Shown here in pieces: positions 1 through 7,120 of a stretch of 8,907 bases of DNA (its first letter is position 1; each line of letters opens with the position of its first letter). The notes under the pieces are model-generated. The model made no database searches. It was not told the DNA's origin and worked only from the letters and a program-made list of their open reading frames with translations. This DNA is from JBCDCU01 sp039180865. GTDB lineage: Bacteria; Pseudomonadota; Alphaproteobacteria; Rhizobiales; JACESI01. Location: NCBI GenBank assembly GCA_039180865.1, contig JBCDCZ010000185.1:1-8907 (forward strand), read 5' to 3'. The translations under genes and the position numbers were made by a program.

Positions 1-59
1 GCGATGCACATCGCCGGTCCGGACACCGCAAAGAACGCCTTTTTGAGGCACCGGTTCAT
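1..59 (-). CDS. Start of an exported protein, cut by the left edge
   Basis: An ATG at 59-57 on the minus strand opens a frame that stays open to the window edge (19 codons). Its start, MNRCLKKAFFAVSGPAMCIA, has basic residues followed by a hydrophobic stretch, as in a signal peptide. An AGGTGA motif overlapping the stop of the upstream export gene lies 7 bases before this ATG, and the two genes are only 7 bp apart, so they are probably co-transcribed and translated together. I cannot name the product from 19 residues. In comparable export loci, a gene right after a small export protein without a membrane anchor often encodes an outer-membrane beta-barrel, but that is inference from context. 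Confidence 0.55.
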   Translation of the reverse strand, partial: MNRCLKKAFFAVSGPAMCI

Positions 60-66
60 CCGAAGC

Positions 67-681
67 TCACCTGAAGAGGCCGCGCTCCGGGACAACGATC
101 ACATCGCCATCTTCCAGGAGAAAATCCGCACTCAGATCACGGCCTTTGACCACGTCGCGGTAGCGATACCGAACCACAGTCTCTTCACCGTCGATACTGC
201 GTCGGACTTTTATCCGTCCTTTCGCCGCAAAATTGGCGAGTCCACCAGAAAGTGCAATGCCCTGAAGAACCGTCACCGGATCATCCGGTCTCAATTCATA
301 GCGTCCAGGATTCCTGACCTGACCGGTCACGTAGATTACGACCGCGTCTTCTTCGTCCGCTGCGGCCTCTTCAGCTGTGCTGACAAGCGCTGCAGTCACA
401 TCAAGATCTTCAGCATAAAACTTCTGGAGGCGCTGCTTTACTCGAACCTCAAGTGTTTCGAGAGATGCGCCCGCGGCCCGAACATGGCCTGCGAGGGGAA
501 GCGAAACTTTACCGTCCGGTCGAACAATGACCTGACGGTTCAGCTTCTCATCCTGCCAAACAGAAATCGAAACATTGTCTCCAGACTTCAACTTATAGGA
601 TTGCGCGAAGGCTTCTCCGCTCAATCCAAAGCCGGAGAGCGTTAGAAAGAGCCCAACAACGCCAGCAAACAATACTCTCAT
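67..681 (-). CDS. Polysaccharide export protein, Wza/OPX family (short form)
   Basis: A 204-residue exported protein. Residues 1-26 form a signal peptide (hydrophobic core about 4-20, cleavage site AFA before Gln27). Residues about 28-100 match the polysaccharide export (PES) domain, with LKSGDNVSISVWQDEKLNR and VRPDGKVSLPLAGHV. Residues about 114-165 are an SLBB-like domain with VTGQVRNPGRYEL, and the protein ends with DGDVIVVPERG. An acidic Ala/Glu-rich insert (about 101-112) separates the two domains. There is no lipobox cysteine and no C-terminal amphipathic helix as in full-length Wza (about 380 residues), so it probably needs an outer-membrane partner. AAGGGG lies 8 bases before the ATG and supports this start. 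It would act in the periplasm or at the outer membrane to pass polymer outward. The family is sure; the polymer is not known. Confidence 0.93.
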   Translation of the reverse strand: MRVLFAGVVGLFLTLSGFGLSGEAFAQSYKLKSGDNVSISVWQDEKLNRQVIVRPDGKVSLPLAGHVRAAGASLETLEVRVKQRLQKFYAEDLDVTAALVSTAEEAAADEEDAVVIYVTGQVRNPGRYELRPDDPVTVLQGIALSGGLANFAAKGRIKVRRSIDGEETVVRYRYRDVVKGRDLSADFLLEDGDVIVVPERGLFR

Positions 682-801
682 ACGGCGACCCCTTATGACT
701 TAGAACCAGTGTCGGTCGCGCCGTTGATTACCAACTGAGCTGAAGCAGACCGAAAATCTTGGTGGCGCGCGGCTGTCCCAAAACCGGCAATTCCCCTGTA
801 T

Positions 802-830
802 TTTCTAGCGATTAAGGGTTAATAAAACAA
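802..830 (-). promoter_or_regulatory. Candidate promoter for the export gene, with a palindrome in the spacer
   Basis: On the minus strand TTGTTT (830-825) and TAGAAA (807-802) are separated by 17 bases, each matching the sigma-70 boxes at 4 of 6 positions. The spacer holds ATTAA-CCC-TTAAT (823-811), a perfect palindrome with 5-bp arms. The site lies about 120 bp upstream of the export gene's ATG. Location and spacing fit a promoter with an operator, but both boxes are imperfect. Confidence 0.3.
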
Positions 831-969
831 GTATGCCGGGGCTCTTGAGGGGTTTGCGGGACGAGCTGAGATCCCTCCGAAAATGGCTCCCGAATGGGGC
901 AAAAAGCCTGACCGATATCTCACAGCTGATTTGGATTGGGACGACACGTCCACTGAATCGCCTTGAAAC

Positions 970-1022
970 TACCGCAATTTAACAAAATCTGGTTCGCGGA
1001 AACACCATGAGCGATTGCGGTA
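970..1022. repeat. Spaced inverted repeat TACCGCAAT / ATTGCGGTA
   Basis: TACCGCAAT at 970-978 and its exact reverse complement at 1014-1022 are 9-bp arms separated by 35 bp. The centre-to-centre distance is 44 bp, close to four helical turns, so two half-sites could lie on one DNA face. It may be a regulator site, the base of a long RNA stem, or chance. Confidence 0.35.
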
Positions 1023-1122
1023 AATTCCGGGCCGACAGATCATCCTCCTCTTGCAGGCAAACCTTTGGCGGGAAGATGTCTTTGATATTTTTGCAGCCAG
1101 TGTTCCCAATCCGACACATCAT
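979..1122 (-). CDS. Possible small gene, 47 residues, unknown function
   Basis: A minus-strand frame starts with two ATG codons at 1122-1117 and ends with TAA at 981-979. GGGAGGG (1134-1128) sits 5 bases before the first ATG, the best Shine-Dalgarno match I saw in the window. The frame starts 38 bases after the ATPase stop, on the same strand. The predicted peptide starts MMCRIGNTGCKNIKDIF, is mixed charged and polar, has four cysteines (positions 3, 10, 22, 47) and no clear signal peptide or membrane segment. I recognise no family. A chance frame near a purine-rich patch is the main alternative. Confidence 0.3.
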   Translation of the reverse strand: MMCRIGNTGCKNIKDIFPPKVCLQEEDDLSARNLPQSLMVFPRTRFC

Positions 1123-1160
1123 CAATGCCCTCCCGTCAACGGAAAAAGGACAGAGAGTGG

Positions 1161-2048
1161 TCAGTGCGCCTCATTCACGGCATGCGGCGCTGGAACCGCT
1201 CGCAAGCGATCTTGTGGTAGTTCGCCTGTGCCGGTTTGGAAAATACCGTATTTCTCTTTGTCGTGAAGCACCTGTTGCACCGTGGTAACCGAAACAAGGG
1301 GTGCCGAAAGCGCAAATGCGTAGGTCAAACACCGGTCACACAGGACATTGATTGTGCGCGGGATCCCCTGACTTGCCTCTGCAATCAATTGACAGGCTTC
1401 ATCAGAGAACAAGGCACGTTCGCCGCCGGCAATCGCGATGCGCTGCATGATATAGTTCTTCACTTCGGTGTCAGGCAAAGGCTCGAGATGGAAATCGGAA
1501 GAAATCCGCTGGGTGAACTGAACCAATTCAGGACTTTGAAGCTGGCGCCGCAGTTCAGGCTGGCCGACCAGGATCAATTGCAGCAACTGCTCTTTGCTCG
1601 TGTTGATATTGAAGAGCAGACGCAGTTCCTCGAGTGTCTTCAATCCGAGATTTTGCGCCTCATCGATAATCAGCACGACACGGCGTCCCGCGCCGAACTC
1701 CGATTTCACGAAATTCTCAAACTTCTGGTAGAGAAGCGGATAGGACATGTCCGCAATCGGCTGGTTGAAGGCCATAAGAACCCAATTCAGAAGCTCACCG
1801 GAATCTTCGCGCACGTTCGAGACGAGGCCGACAGTAACATCATCGTTGAGGGTGCCAAGGAGGCTGTGAATAAGAGTAGTCTTCCCGCAACCAATGCCGC
1901 CGGTAATGACAGTGAAACCCATGTGGTTCCATGATCCGTATTTGAGCATGGTTAAGGCGCGCGAGTGGTTTCGCGACCAATACATGAAGTCAGGATCCGG
2001 AAGAATTGAAAACGGTCTCGTTTTCAAATTATAGAACGATTCGTACAC
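1161..2048 (-). CDS. ExeA/GspA-like AAA ATPase, polysaccharide-locus type
   Basis: A 295-residue cytoplasmic P-loop ATPase. It opens with MYESFYNLKTRPFSILPDPD, the typical start of ExeA/GspA-type and exosortase (XrtA)-associated ATPases. Walker A is GGIGCGKTT (50-58), Walker B VVLIIDE (124-130), a sensor-1-like strand LILVGQPEL is at 158-166, and GIPRTIN (228-234) fits the sensor-2 region. It ends soon after the AAA core and lacks the transmembrane helix and peptidoglycan-binding domain of full ExeA, so it should be soluble. The start is GTG at 2048; GAGGAA lies 6 bases upstream, which fixes it. It lies upstream of the export gene on the same strand and diverges from the type I secretion genes. 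It probably energises or controls assembly or export of the polymer; the precise role of this subfamily is not established. Confidence 0.9.
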   Translation of the reverse strand: MYESFYNLKTRPFSILPDPDFMYWSRNHSRALTMLKYGSWNHMGFTVITGGIGCGKTTLIHSLLGTLNDDVTVGLVSNVREDSGELLNWVLMAFNQPIADMSYPLLYQKFENFVKSEFGAGRRVVLIIDEAQNLGLKTLEELRLLFNINTSKEQLLQLILVGQPELRRQLQSPELVQFTQRISSDFHLEPLPDTEVKNYIMQRIAIAGGERALFSDEACQLIAEASQGIPRTINVLCDRCLTYAFALSAPLVSVTTVQQVLHDKEKYGIFQTGTGELPQDRLRAVPAPHAVNEAH

Positions 2049-2540
2049 CGAACTTCCTCTCTCGCCCCACGCAACCGTCGACTATGTCATTGCAATTCAT
2101 ATTGACTGCCGAACGGGCACTGATCAGATCAAACCGCCACAATCTTGCCAAATTCACCATAGCCCCATGCGGTCTTCCGCACAAGGTAACCATTGGTCGC
2201 TGGGAGGCGATTGCGACTAACGCGACCGATTATCACTGTTGATGATTAAACGGCGGTTCAAAAAACAGAATTTCCATAAAGTTTCAATTTATTGAAAAAA
2301 ATCAGTAAATGCAACAATGTATTAACTATAACCTTTCTCAAATTCTTGTTTCTTAAACTGACGGTCCATAAATTCTTTCCAAAATACAGTCGTTGGTTAT
2401 TCAAAAATAAATCTCAATAAAAATTTAATTGGTTTGCCGAAGAATTGGCAGTGCGGTTTCTCGATCGTTCACAATCTTGCATGTCATTGATTTGTTGATC
2501 GGTCCCACCCTTAGGCCGCGTCCTACTATTGGGCATGTGA
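2049..2540. promoter_or_regulatory. Divergent control region with an AT-rich core
   Basis: This 492-bp stretch separates the minus-strand ATPase from the plus-strand secretion pair and must hold promoters for both. The core (about 2240-2430) is strikingly AT-rich: 14 of 60 bases are G or C in 2281-2340 and 19 of 60 in 2341-2400. It contains TATAAC at 2327-2332 on the plus strand (5 of 6 to the -10 box, no good -35 box) and GATAAT at 2234-2229 on the minus strand. A small hairpin TGCGG-TCTT-CCGCA lies at 2168-2181. No convincing gene was found here. Confidence 0.6.
2282..2297. promoter_or_regulatory. 16-bp palindrome in the AT-rich region, operator candidate
   Basis: TTTCAAT-TT-ATTGAAA is a palindrome with 7-bp perfect arms and a 2-bp centre. 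It sits inside the AT-rich divergent region, 234 bp upstream of the ATPase start and about 250 bp before the ABC transporter gene. Its size fits a dimeric regulator. Palindromes are easier to get by chance in AT-rich DNA, so this is only a candidate. Confidence 0.35.
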
Positions 2541-2549
2541 GTGTTGCGT

Positions 2550-4283
2550 ATGAGCCCGTCAGAAAACGACCAGTTCGATATTTTCAAAGGATGCCGACAA
2601 GCCGCGATTGCTGTCGGTGTTTTGAGTTTTTTCATTAATGTGATGATGCTCGCAGGCCCGTTGTTCATGCTTCAGGTCTACGATCGCGTTCTTGCAAGCG
2701 GAAGCGTATCGACCCTTGTCGGATTAACGTTGATTGTGGGTGTTACCTATCTCTTCTACGGGGTGCTTTCTGCAATTCGCAGCCGGATCCTCGGTCGCAT
2801 AGGCCGCCTTTTCGACGGCAATCATTCCGCCAGAATTTTTGGGCTCGCAGCTCACGGTCAGGCATCAGGTGACGAACGGTCTTCGGATCCGTTATCGGAT
2901 TTCGATCGCGTGCGATCCTTCATCGGCGGTGCAGGGCTGAGTGCCCTGTACGATCTGCCATGGATTCCCGTTTACCTGGCAATCCTTTATCTTTTTTCGT
3001 TCTGGCTCGGTTTGACAGTGACGATAGGCGCCGCTGTCCTTTTGGCGCTCATGCTCGCGAGCACGCATTTCAGCCGTCCACGGCTTTCCGCCCTGAATGA
3101 AATGGCCAACGAACGCAATCTTCTCTTACGCGAGACCCAGGCGAACGCGCAGGTTATCACAGGAATGGGGATGGCCGCCGCGCTTACAAAAAAATGGCAA
3201 ACACTCAACAATCGGTACATGGCAGCAAACGAGCAGGTTCAGGATACAAATTCGCTCTTTTCAAGCGCCACACAAACCTTCCGAATGGCGCTGCAGTCAG
3301 CCATTCTCGCAATGGGCGCGTACCTGGTGATTTATCAAGAGATTACCGCTGGTGTGATGATTGCTGCCTCAATCCTGTCGGCGCGCGCGGTCGCGCCCCT
3401 CGAGCAAGCTATTAATCACTGGAATGCAATGATTAATGCGCGCCTGTCTTTGCAAAGGCTAATTGAAGCCACCGGGGCTGTGAAGACCGACACTGTTCAA
3501 CTGCAGCTTCCCAATCCGAAGCAACGATTCAGCGCTATTCAGGTGGCAATCGGGGCTCCAGCGTCGCGCACGCCAATTCTGCGGGACGTCAATTTTTCCT
3601 TGAGAGCCGGCGATGCACTTGCTGTCCTCGGACCATCCGGATCCGGAAAATCAACGCTTGCCAGGGCGCTTGCCGGAGTCTGGCCAACACTGAGTGGCGC
3701 AGTTCGTGCCGATGGCGTGGAAATAGATCAATGGAGCGAGCAGAGACGCGGTTCTTTTACCGGCTATCTGCCGCAGAACATTCAGCTCTTCGATGGCACT
3801 ATCGCGGAAAACATTGCGCGCTTCGACGATAGGGCGAAACCCGACGAAGTGATCGAAGCGGCAAAACGGGCAAACGCTCACGATCTCATCCTCTCATTTT
3901 CCGATGGATACGATACGCTTGTTGGAATGGGCGGGCGAGCTCTGTCGGGCGGCGAATTGCAACGGATCGGCCTTGCGCGCGCCTTTTTCCGTAATCCCTT
4001 CATCATTGTTCTGGATGAACCCAATTCCAACCTCGACAGCAACGGCGAAAACGCTTTGGAGGAGGCAATTAAGGGGGTTCAGAAGCGTGGTGGGGTTGTT
4101 GTGATGGTGACCCACCGCACTCGCTTGATCAACGTTGCGACCAACGTTCTTCTCATCGATCAGGGGCGCCAGATCGCATACGGACCGTCGCAAACTGTCA
4201 TGTCGAAGATGGCAGCAACACCGTCAAGCCAGATGCCCACGAATGCGCCAACAGCAAGAGGGCCGTCCCATGCCGCAGCCTGA
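2550..4283 (+). CDS. Type I secretion permease/ATPase (PrtD/PrsD-like)
   Basis: An inner-membrane ABC exporter of 577 residues from the ATG at 2550 (580 if the GTG at 2541 is used; neither has a strong ribosome site, though GTGAG lies 8 bases before the ATG). Numbering from the GTG, the membrane domain spans about 20-300 with several hydrophobic helices (near 20-43, 58-80, 133-175, 247-295). The nucleotide-binding domain has Walker A GPSGSGKST (364-372), Q-loop Gln412, signature LSGGELQ (468-474), Walker B IIVLDEP (488-494) and H-loop His525. There is no N-terminal C39 peptidase domain, so it belongs to the PrtD class that exports proteins with C-terminal signals rather than cleaving leaders. 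The Pro/Ser/Ala-rich tail overlaps the start of the adaptor gene. Similar pairs in rhizobia (PrsD/PrsE, ExpD1/ExpD2) export EPS-associated proteins. The substrate is not in this window. Confidence 0.97.
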   Translation: MSPSENDQFDIFKGCRQAAIAVGVLSFFINVMMLAGPLFMLQVYDRVLASGSVSTLVGLTLIVGVTYLFYGVLSAIRSRILGRIGRLFDGNHSARIFGLAAHGQASGDERSSDPLSDFDRVRSFIGGAGLSALYDLPWIPVYLAILYLFSFWLGLTVTIGAAVLLALMLASTHFSRPRLSALNEMANERNLLLRETQANAQVITGMGMAAALTKKWQTLNNRYMAANEQVQDTNSLFSSATQTFRMALQSAILAMGAYLVIYQEITAGVMIAASILSARAVAPLEQAINHWNAMINARLSLQRLIEATGAVKTDTVQLQLPNPKQRFSAIQVAIGAPASRTPILRDVNFSLRAGDALAVLGPSGSGKSTLARALAGVWPTLSGAVRADGVEIDQWSEQRRGSFTGYLPQNIQLFDGTIAENIARFDDRAKPDEVIEAAKRANAHDLILSFSDGYDTLVGMGGRALSGGELQRIGLARAFFRNPFIIVLDEPNSNLDSNGENALEEAIKGVQKRGGVVVMVTHRTRLINVATNVLLIDQGRQIAYGPSQTVMSKMAATPSSQMPTNAPTARGPSHAAA

Positions 4284-5595
4284 CATCAACAATGAAAGCG
4301 CTGCGTCACATGCCGCGCTGTCGCTTAAGCGCAATATTACCGTCGCCTTTGCGGTTTTGGGTGTGTTCTTCGGTATTGGTGGGGCTTGGGTGATTTTTAC
4401 TCAGGTATCCGGCGCGATCATCGCGTCCGGTCGCCTTGCCGTGGATACGAAAGTCAAAAGAGTGCAGCACCCTGATGGCGGCGCCGTTGAAGCCATCTAC
4501 GTCAAAGACGGAGATCGTGTTTCCGAAGGCCAGCTACTCATGAAGCTCAACGCGACCAACGCGCGTACAGATTATGAGATCAATCGCAAACGGCTCATTG
4601 AAGCGCAGGTGCTCGAAGCAAGGCTGCGTGCGGAGCTCTGGGAGAAAACCGACCTTGATCTTCCCGCATCGCTCTCCAGGAAAGAAAACGACGACCTCAT
4701 CAGGGATGTTATTTCAAATCAGTGGAAGTTGCTTCGCACGCGCATTCAAGGGCTCGCCAGCCGACGAAACCAGCTCTACGCGCAAATCGACCAGTTCGAA
4801 AACAGGTACTCGGGACTGCGCCAGGTTCAGGACGCAAACGAAAAACAGCTTACGTTCCTGAACAAGCAAATCGAAGCCCTTGAGGAGCTTCTCGACAAGC
4901 AGCTGACATCAGCCTCGCGGGTGTTGACGATCAAAGGCACAAGGGCAAGCCTGCAAGGCGAGATGGGCCGCATCGGTTCGGAAATGATGAGCGTCGAAAA
5001 CTCAATCAATGAGTTGCGGCTCGAGATAGCCGAACTCAATGAAAACCGCCAATCGGAAGTTCGGGAATTGCTGCAGACGACGCGTGCTGAAATTTCTGAA
5101 CTCATTGAACTAAGCCGGGCAAGTCGACAGCGGCTGGACAATATCGAAGTCCGGGCGCCCTATTCCGGTATTGTGCATGCAATGCAATTTCACGCCAAAG
5201 GTCAGGTGATCCGGACGGGTGATGATGTTCTGCAGATTATTCCCGAGGACGAAACACTGATTGTCGAAGCGATGGTGAGACCGGTTGACATCGATCAGGT
5301 CTACATCGGTCAGCCCACACGCCTTCGCATGAGCGCGCTCGACACACGAACGACGCCGGACCTTGAAGCTGAAGTCTCCTACATCTCCGGAGAACTCGTT
5401 GAGGATCCACTCACGAGACAGCAAATTTACCGGATTGAGGCGAAGATCGCCGCCGGTGAATATGAAAAGCTTGGAAAACAAGTGCTTCTGCCCGGGATGC
5501 CGGCGGAGGTGTTTGTGCAGACATCAAGCCGATCCGTTCTTTCTTATCTCGTCGACCCGCTCACAACACAGATAGCCCGGACGTTTCGAGAATAG
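4270..5595 (+). CDS. HlyD-family type I secretion periplasmic adaptor
   Basis: A 441-residue membrane fusion protein. I place the start at ATG 4270, which overlaps the ABC gene by 14 bp; AGAGGG lies about 8 bases upstream and the protein then begins MPQPDINNESAA. The frame is open further upstream, but that part lies inside the ABC gene. Order: a short cytoplasmic tail, one membrane helix (about 22-44), a lipoyl-like half (QHPDGGAVEAIYVKDGDRV, 66-84), a long charged coiled coil (about 100-290), the returning lipoyl half (RAPYSGIVHAM, 295-305) and a beta-barrel end with VLLPGMPAEVFVQTSSRSV (405-423), typical of RTX-type adaptors. It would link the ABC exporter to a TolC-like outer-membrane channel, which is not in this window. 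Length is normal for the family. Confidence 0.96.
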   Translation: MPQPDINNESAASHAALSLKRNITVAFAVLGVFFGIGGAWVIFTQVSGAIIASGRLAVDTKVKRVQHPDGGAVEAIYVKDGDRVSEGQLLMKLNATNARTDYEINRKRLIEAQVLEARLRAELWEKTDLDLPASLSRKENDDLIRDVISNQWKLLRTRIQGLASRRNQLYAQIDQFENRYSGLRQVQDANEKQLTFLNKQIEALEELLDKQLTSASRVLTIKGTRASLQGEMGRIGSEMMSVENSINELRLEIAELNENRQSEVRELLQTTRAEISELIELSRASRQRLDNIEVRAPYSGIVHAMQFHAKGQVIRTGDDVLQIIPEDETLIVEAMVRPVDIDQVYIGQPTRLRMSALDTRTTPDLEAEVSYISGELVEDPLTRQQIYRIEAKIAAGEYEKLGKQVLLPGMPAEVFVQTSSRSVLSYLVDPLTTQIARTFRE

Positions 5596-5599
5596 ACCG

Positions 5600-5616
5600 G
5601 CGATTAACGAAATCGC
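5600..5616 (+). other. Weak stem-loop just after the adaptor gene
   Basis: GCGATT-AACGA-AATCGC gives a 6-bp stem with a 5-base loop starting 4 bases after the TAG stop. No T-run follows, so it is not a classical intrinsic terminator. It could slow 3' decay or be chance. Confidence 0.2.
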
Positions 5617-5776
5617 GATACAACACAGCTACTTTTGACGATCTCGAACCAAATTACGAAAACGACTTCAATTTACCACTACCGAAACTAACAGGGCTCA
5701 ATCACTGGCTCTTTTCAAAAAGAATTTGACTTGGTTGCAGAAACCGCGTTCGTAACGTTCTTGGTGGAAGCACGTG

Positions 5777-5827
5777 ATGCTTTCCGTTGAGGTGATCCGT
5801 CTCGATAGGAACCCGTGGACCGCATAA
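5777..5827 (+). CDS. Possible 16-codon leader frame coupled to the glycosyltransferase
   Basis: ATG at 5777 opens the peptide MLSVEVIRLDRNPWTA, ending with TAA at 5825-5827. The last base of the stop is the first base of the in-frame ATG (5827) of the glycosyltransferase, a TAATG junction typical of translational coupling. GGTGGA about 8 bases before 5777 is a fair ribosome site, whereas the transferase ATG itself has none at normal distance (AGGAA is 15 bases away). I infer that this leader may load ribosomes for the transferase. No family is recognised. Confidence 0.35.
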   Translation: MLSVEVIRLDRNPWTA

Positions 5828-7119
5828 TGGCCGGACAATTCGTAAGCGAAGCAAGACCTGCGCCGGGCGATCCGTCAAACCGGGGTATTCTGATTATCGT
5901 AGAAAACCTGCCTGCACCCTTTGATCGCCGGGTTTGGCAGGAAGCCAAAGCTCTTCGTGCAGAAGGCTTTACCGTGTCGATCATTTGTCCGAAAGGGCGT
6001 GGGCACGATGCCTCTTATGAATGTCTGGACGACATTCATATCTACCGCCATCCTCTTCCGGTCGATGCGAATGGAGCATTGGGTTACGTCGTCGAGTACG
6101 GAACTGCGCTTTTCTGGGAATTCGTGCTGTCCGCAAAGGTCTTCCGACGTCACGGATTCAGCGTGATCCATGCATGCAATCCACCGGATCTGATTTTCCT
6201 GATCGCGGCATTCTACAAGATCTTTTTCCGGCGGAAATTCATGTTTGACCAACATGACCTGTGCCCGGAGCTTTTCGAGCTGAAGTTCGGTCGAAAAGGC
6301 GCGATGCATCGTATGCTCACTCTTTTCGAACGGCTTACTTTCTTCTTTGCCGATCAAAGTATTGCGACAAACGAAACGTTCAAACGACTTGCTATCGAAC
6401 GTGGCGGGATGGACGCCGATGATGTGGCGATCGTAAAGAGCTATCCAGACCTCACCAGGTTCGTAAAGGTCCCCCTCAATCGTGACCTGAAAGGCCGGTT
6501 CGAGAAGACCATTGGCTATGTGGGGATCATGGGAAGTCAGGACGGGATCGACATTCTTGTTCGCGCGATGCATCACATTGTCAATGCGCGCGGTCGCACG
6601 GATATCGGCTGTGTTCTGATTGGCGACGGTGCTGAAATCGACAGTCTCAAAGCGCTCTGTAATGAGCTTGGAATGGACGATTACATCCGCTTTACAGGGT
6701 ATATGAGCGGGCATCCATTGCTTGAGAACCTTTGCACGGTCGATATCGGCGTCATTCCCGACCCGCCAAGCCCCTGTAACGACAAGCTCTCGATGAACAA
6801 AGTCTTCGAGTACATGGCTCTCGGCATTCCATTTGTGCAATTCGATCTGCCCCAGGCACGAAGCGAGGCACGGGATGCTGCGTTGGTGGCACCGGAGTCG
6901 ACCCCCCAATCCCTGGGCGACACAATGATAACTTTACTCGATGACGAGACCTCACGCGCCAGAATGAGTGCTTATGGGTACGAACGCGCGCACCGTGAAT
7001 TCCAGTGGGACATAGAAAAGCAGACTTTGGTGAAGGCCTATCACAAGCTGCTGAACACAGCGCCCAGTAAGGCACTAGACAGTGTCGACGGAACCACTCA
7101 AAGAATGGCAAAAGGTTGA
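5827..7119 (+). CDS. GT4-family glycosyltransferase
   Basis: A 430-residue GT-B fold transferase from ATG 5827; a GTG at 5815 would add four residues, but its AGGA is only 4 bases away. Numbered from that GTG, the acceptor domain starts with IVENLPAPFDRRVWQEAKAL (28-47) and includes HACNPPD (119-125) and FDQHDLCPELFE (144-155). The donor domain opens with GYVGIMGSQDGID (234-246), then CVLIGDG (266-272) and KVFEYMALGIP (329-339). Glu332 is the conserved second glutamate of the E-x7-E region, while the first position is lysine, as in several WbuB-like relatives. No signal peptide or membrane helix is evident, so it likely acts at the inner face of the membrane, adding a sugar to a lipid-linked repeat unit. 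GDP-mannose made by the neighbouring enzyme is a possible donor, by context only. The stop is one base from the end of the opposing gene. Confidence 0.93.
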   Translation: MAGQFVSEARPAPGDPSNRGILIIVENLPAPFDRRVWQEAKALRAEGFTVSIICPKGRGHDASYECLDDIHIYRHPLPVDANGALGYVVEYGTALFWEFVLSAKVFRRHGFSVIHACNPPDLIFLIAAFYKIFFRRKFMFDQHDLCPELFELKFGRKGAMHRMLTLFERLTFFFADQSIATNETFKRLAIERGGMDADDVAIVKSYPDLTRFVKVPLNRDLKGRFEKTIGYVGIMGSQDGIDILVRAMHHIVNARGRTDIGCVLIGDGAEIDSLKALCNELGMDDYIRFTGYMSGHPLLENLCTVDIGVIPDPPSPCNDKLSMNKVFEYMALGIPFVQFDLPQARSEARDAALVAPESTPQSLGDTMITLLDDETSRARMSAYGYERAHREFQWDIEKQTLVKAYHKLLNTAPSKALDSVDGTTQRMAKG

Positions 7120-7120
7120 T

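Larger units (their letters stand above)
682..1160. other. 479-bp gap between the export gene and the ATPase gene
   Basis: No established gene lies here. The stretch holds the candidate promoter at 802-830, a spaced inverted repeat (970-978 and 1014-1022) and a possible small gene (979-1122), all listed separately. I saw no stem-loop followed by a T-run after the ATPase stop, so read-through from the ATPase into the export gene is possible. Confidence 0.6.

Noticed and set aside
4..645. 213-codon plus-strand open frame opposite the export gene
   Set aside because: It lies entirely antisense to the clearly recognisable OPX gene and its product has no recognisable domain or signal peptide.
1236..1934. 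232-codon plus-strand frame opposite the ATPase
   Set aside because: Antisense to Walker A and B regions of the ATPase and without recognisable features.
2084..2242. 52-codon plus-strand frame in the divergent region
   Set aside because: No ribosome site before the ATG, no recognisable motif, and it lies in a likely promoter region.
2435..2450. TGCC...GGCA inverted repeat near the ABC gene
   Set aside because: Only 4-bp arms with an 8-base centre, well within chance.
2414..2668. 84-codon minus-strand frame at the start of the ABC gene
   Set aside because: Starts within the ABC gene's coding sequence on the opposite strand, no ribosome site at its ATGs, low-complexity polar product.
4135..4269. 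Upstream extension of the adaptor gene by 45 codons
   Set aside because: It would lie inside the ABC gene, is not like adaptor N-termini, and the ATG at 4270 has a good ribosome site and the expected short cytoplasmic tail.
5726..5754. TTGACT as -35 box of a glycosyltransferase promoter
   Set aside because: The -35 match is good, but at 17-19 bases spacing the -10 region (TTCGTA, TCGTAA, CGTAAC) is poor, so I do not list it as a promoter.
5875..6909. 344-codon minus-strand open frame opposite the glycosyltransferase
   Set aside because: Long, but wholly antisense to a gene with clear GT4 motifs; the product shows no family features, so it reflects codon bias of the real gene.
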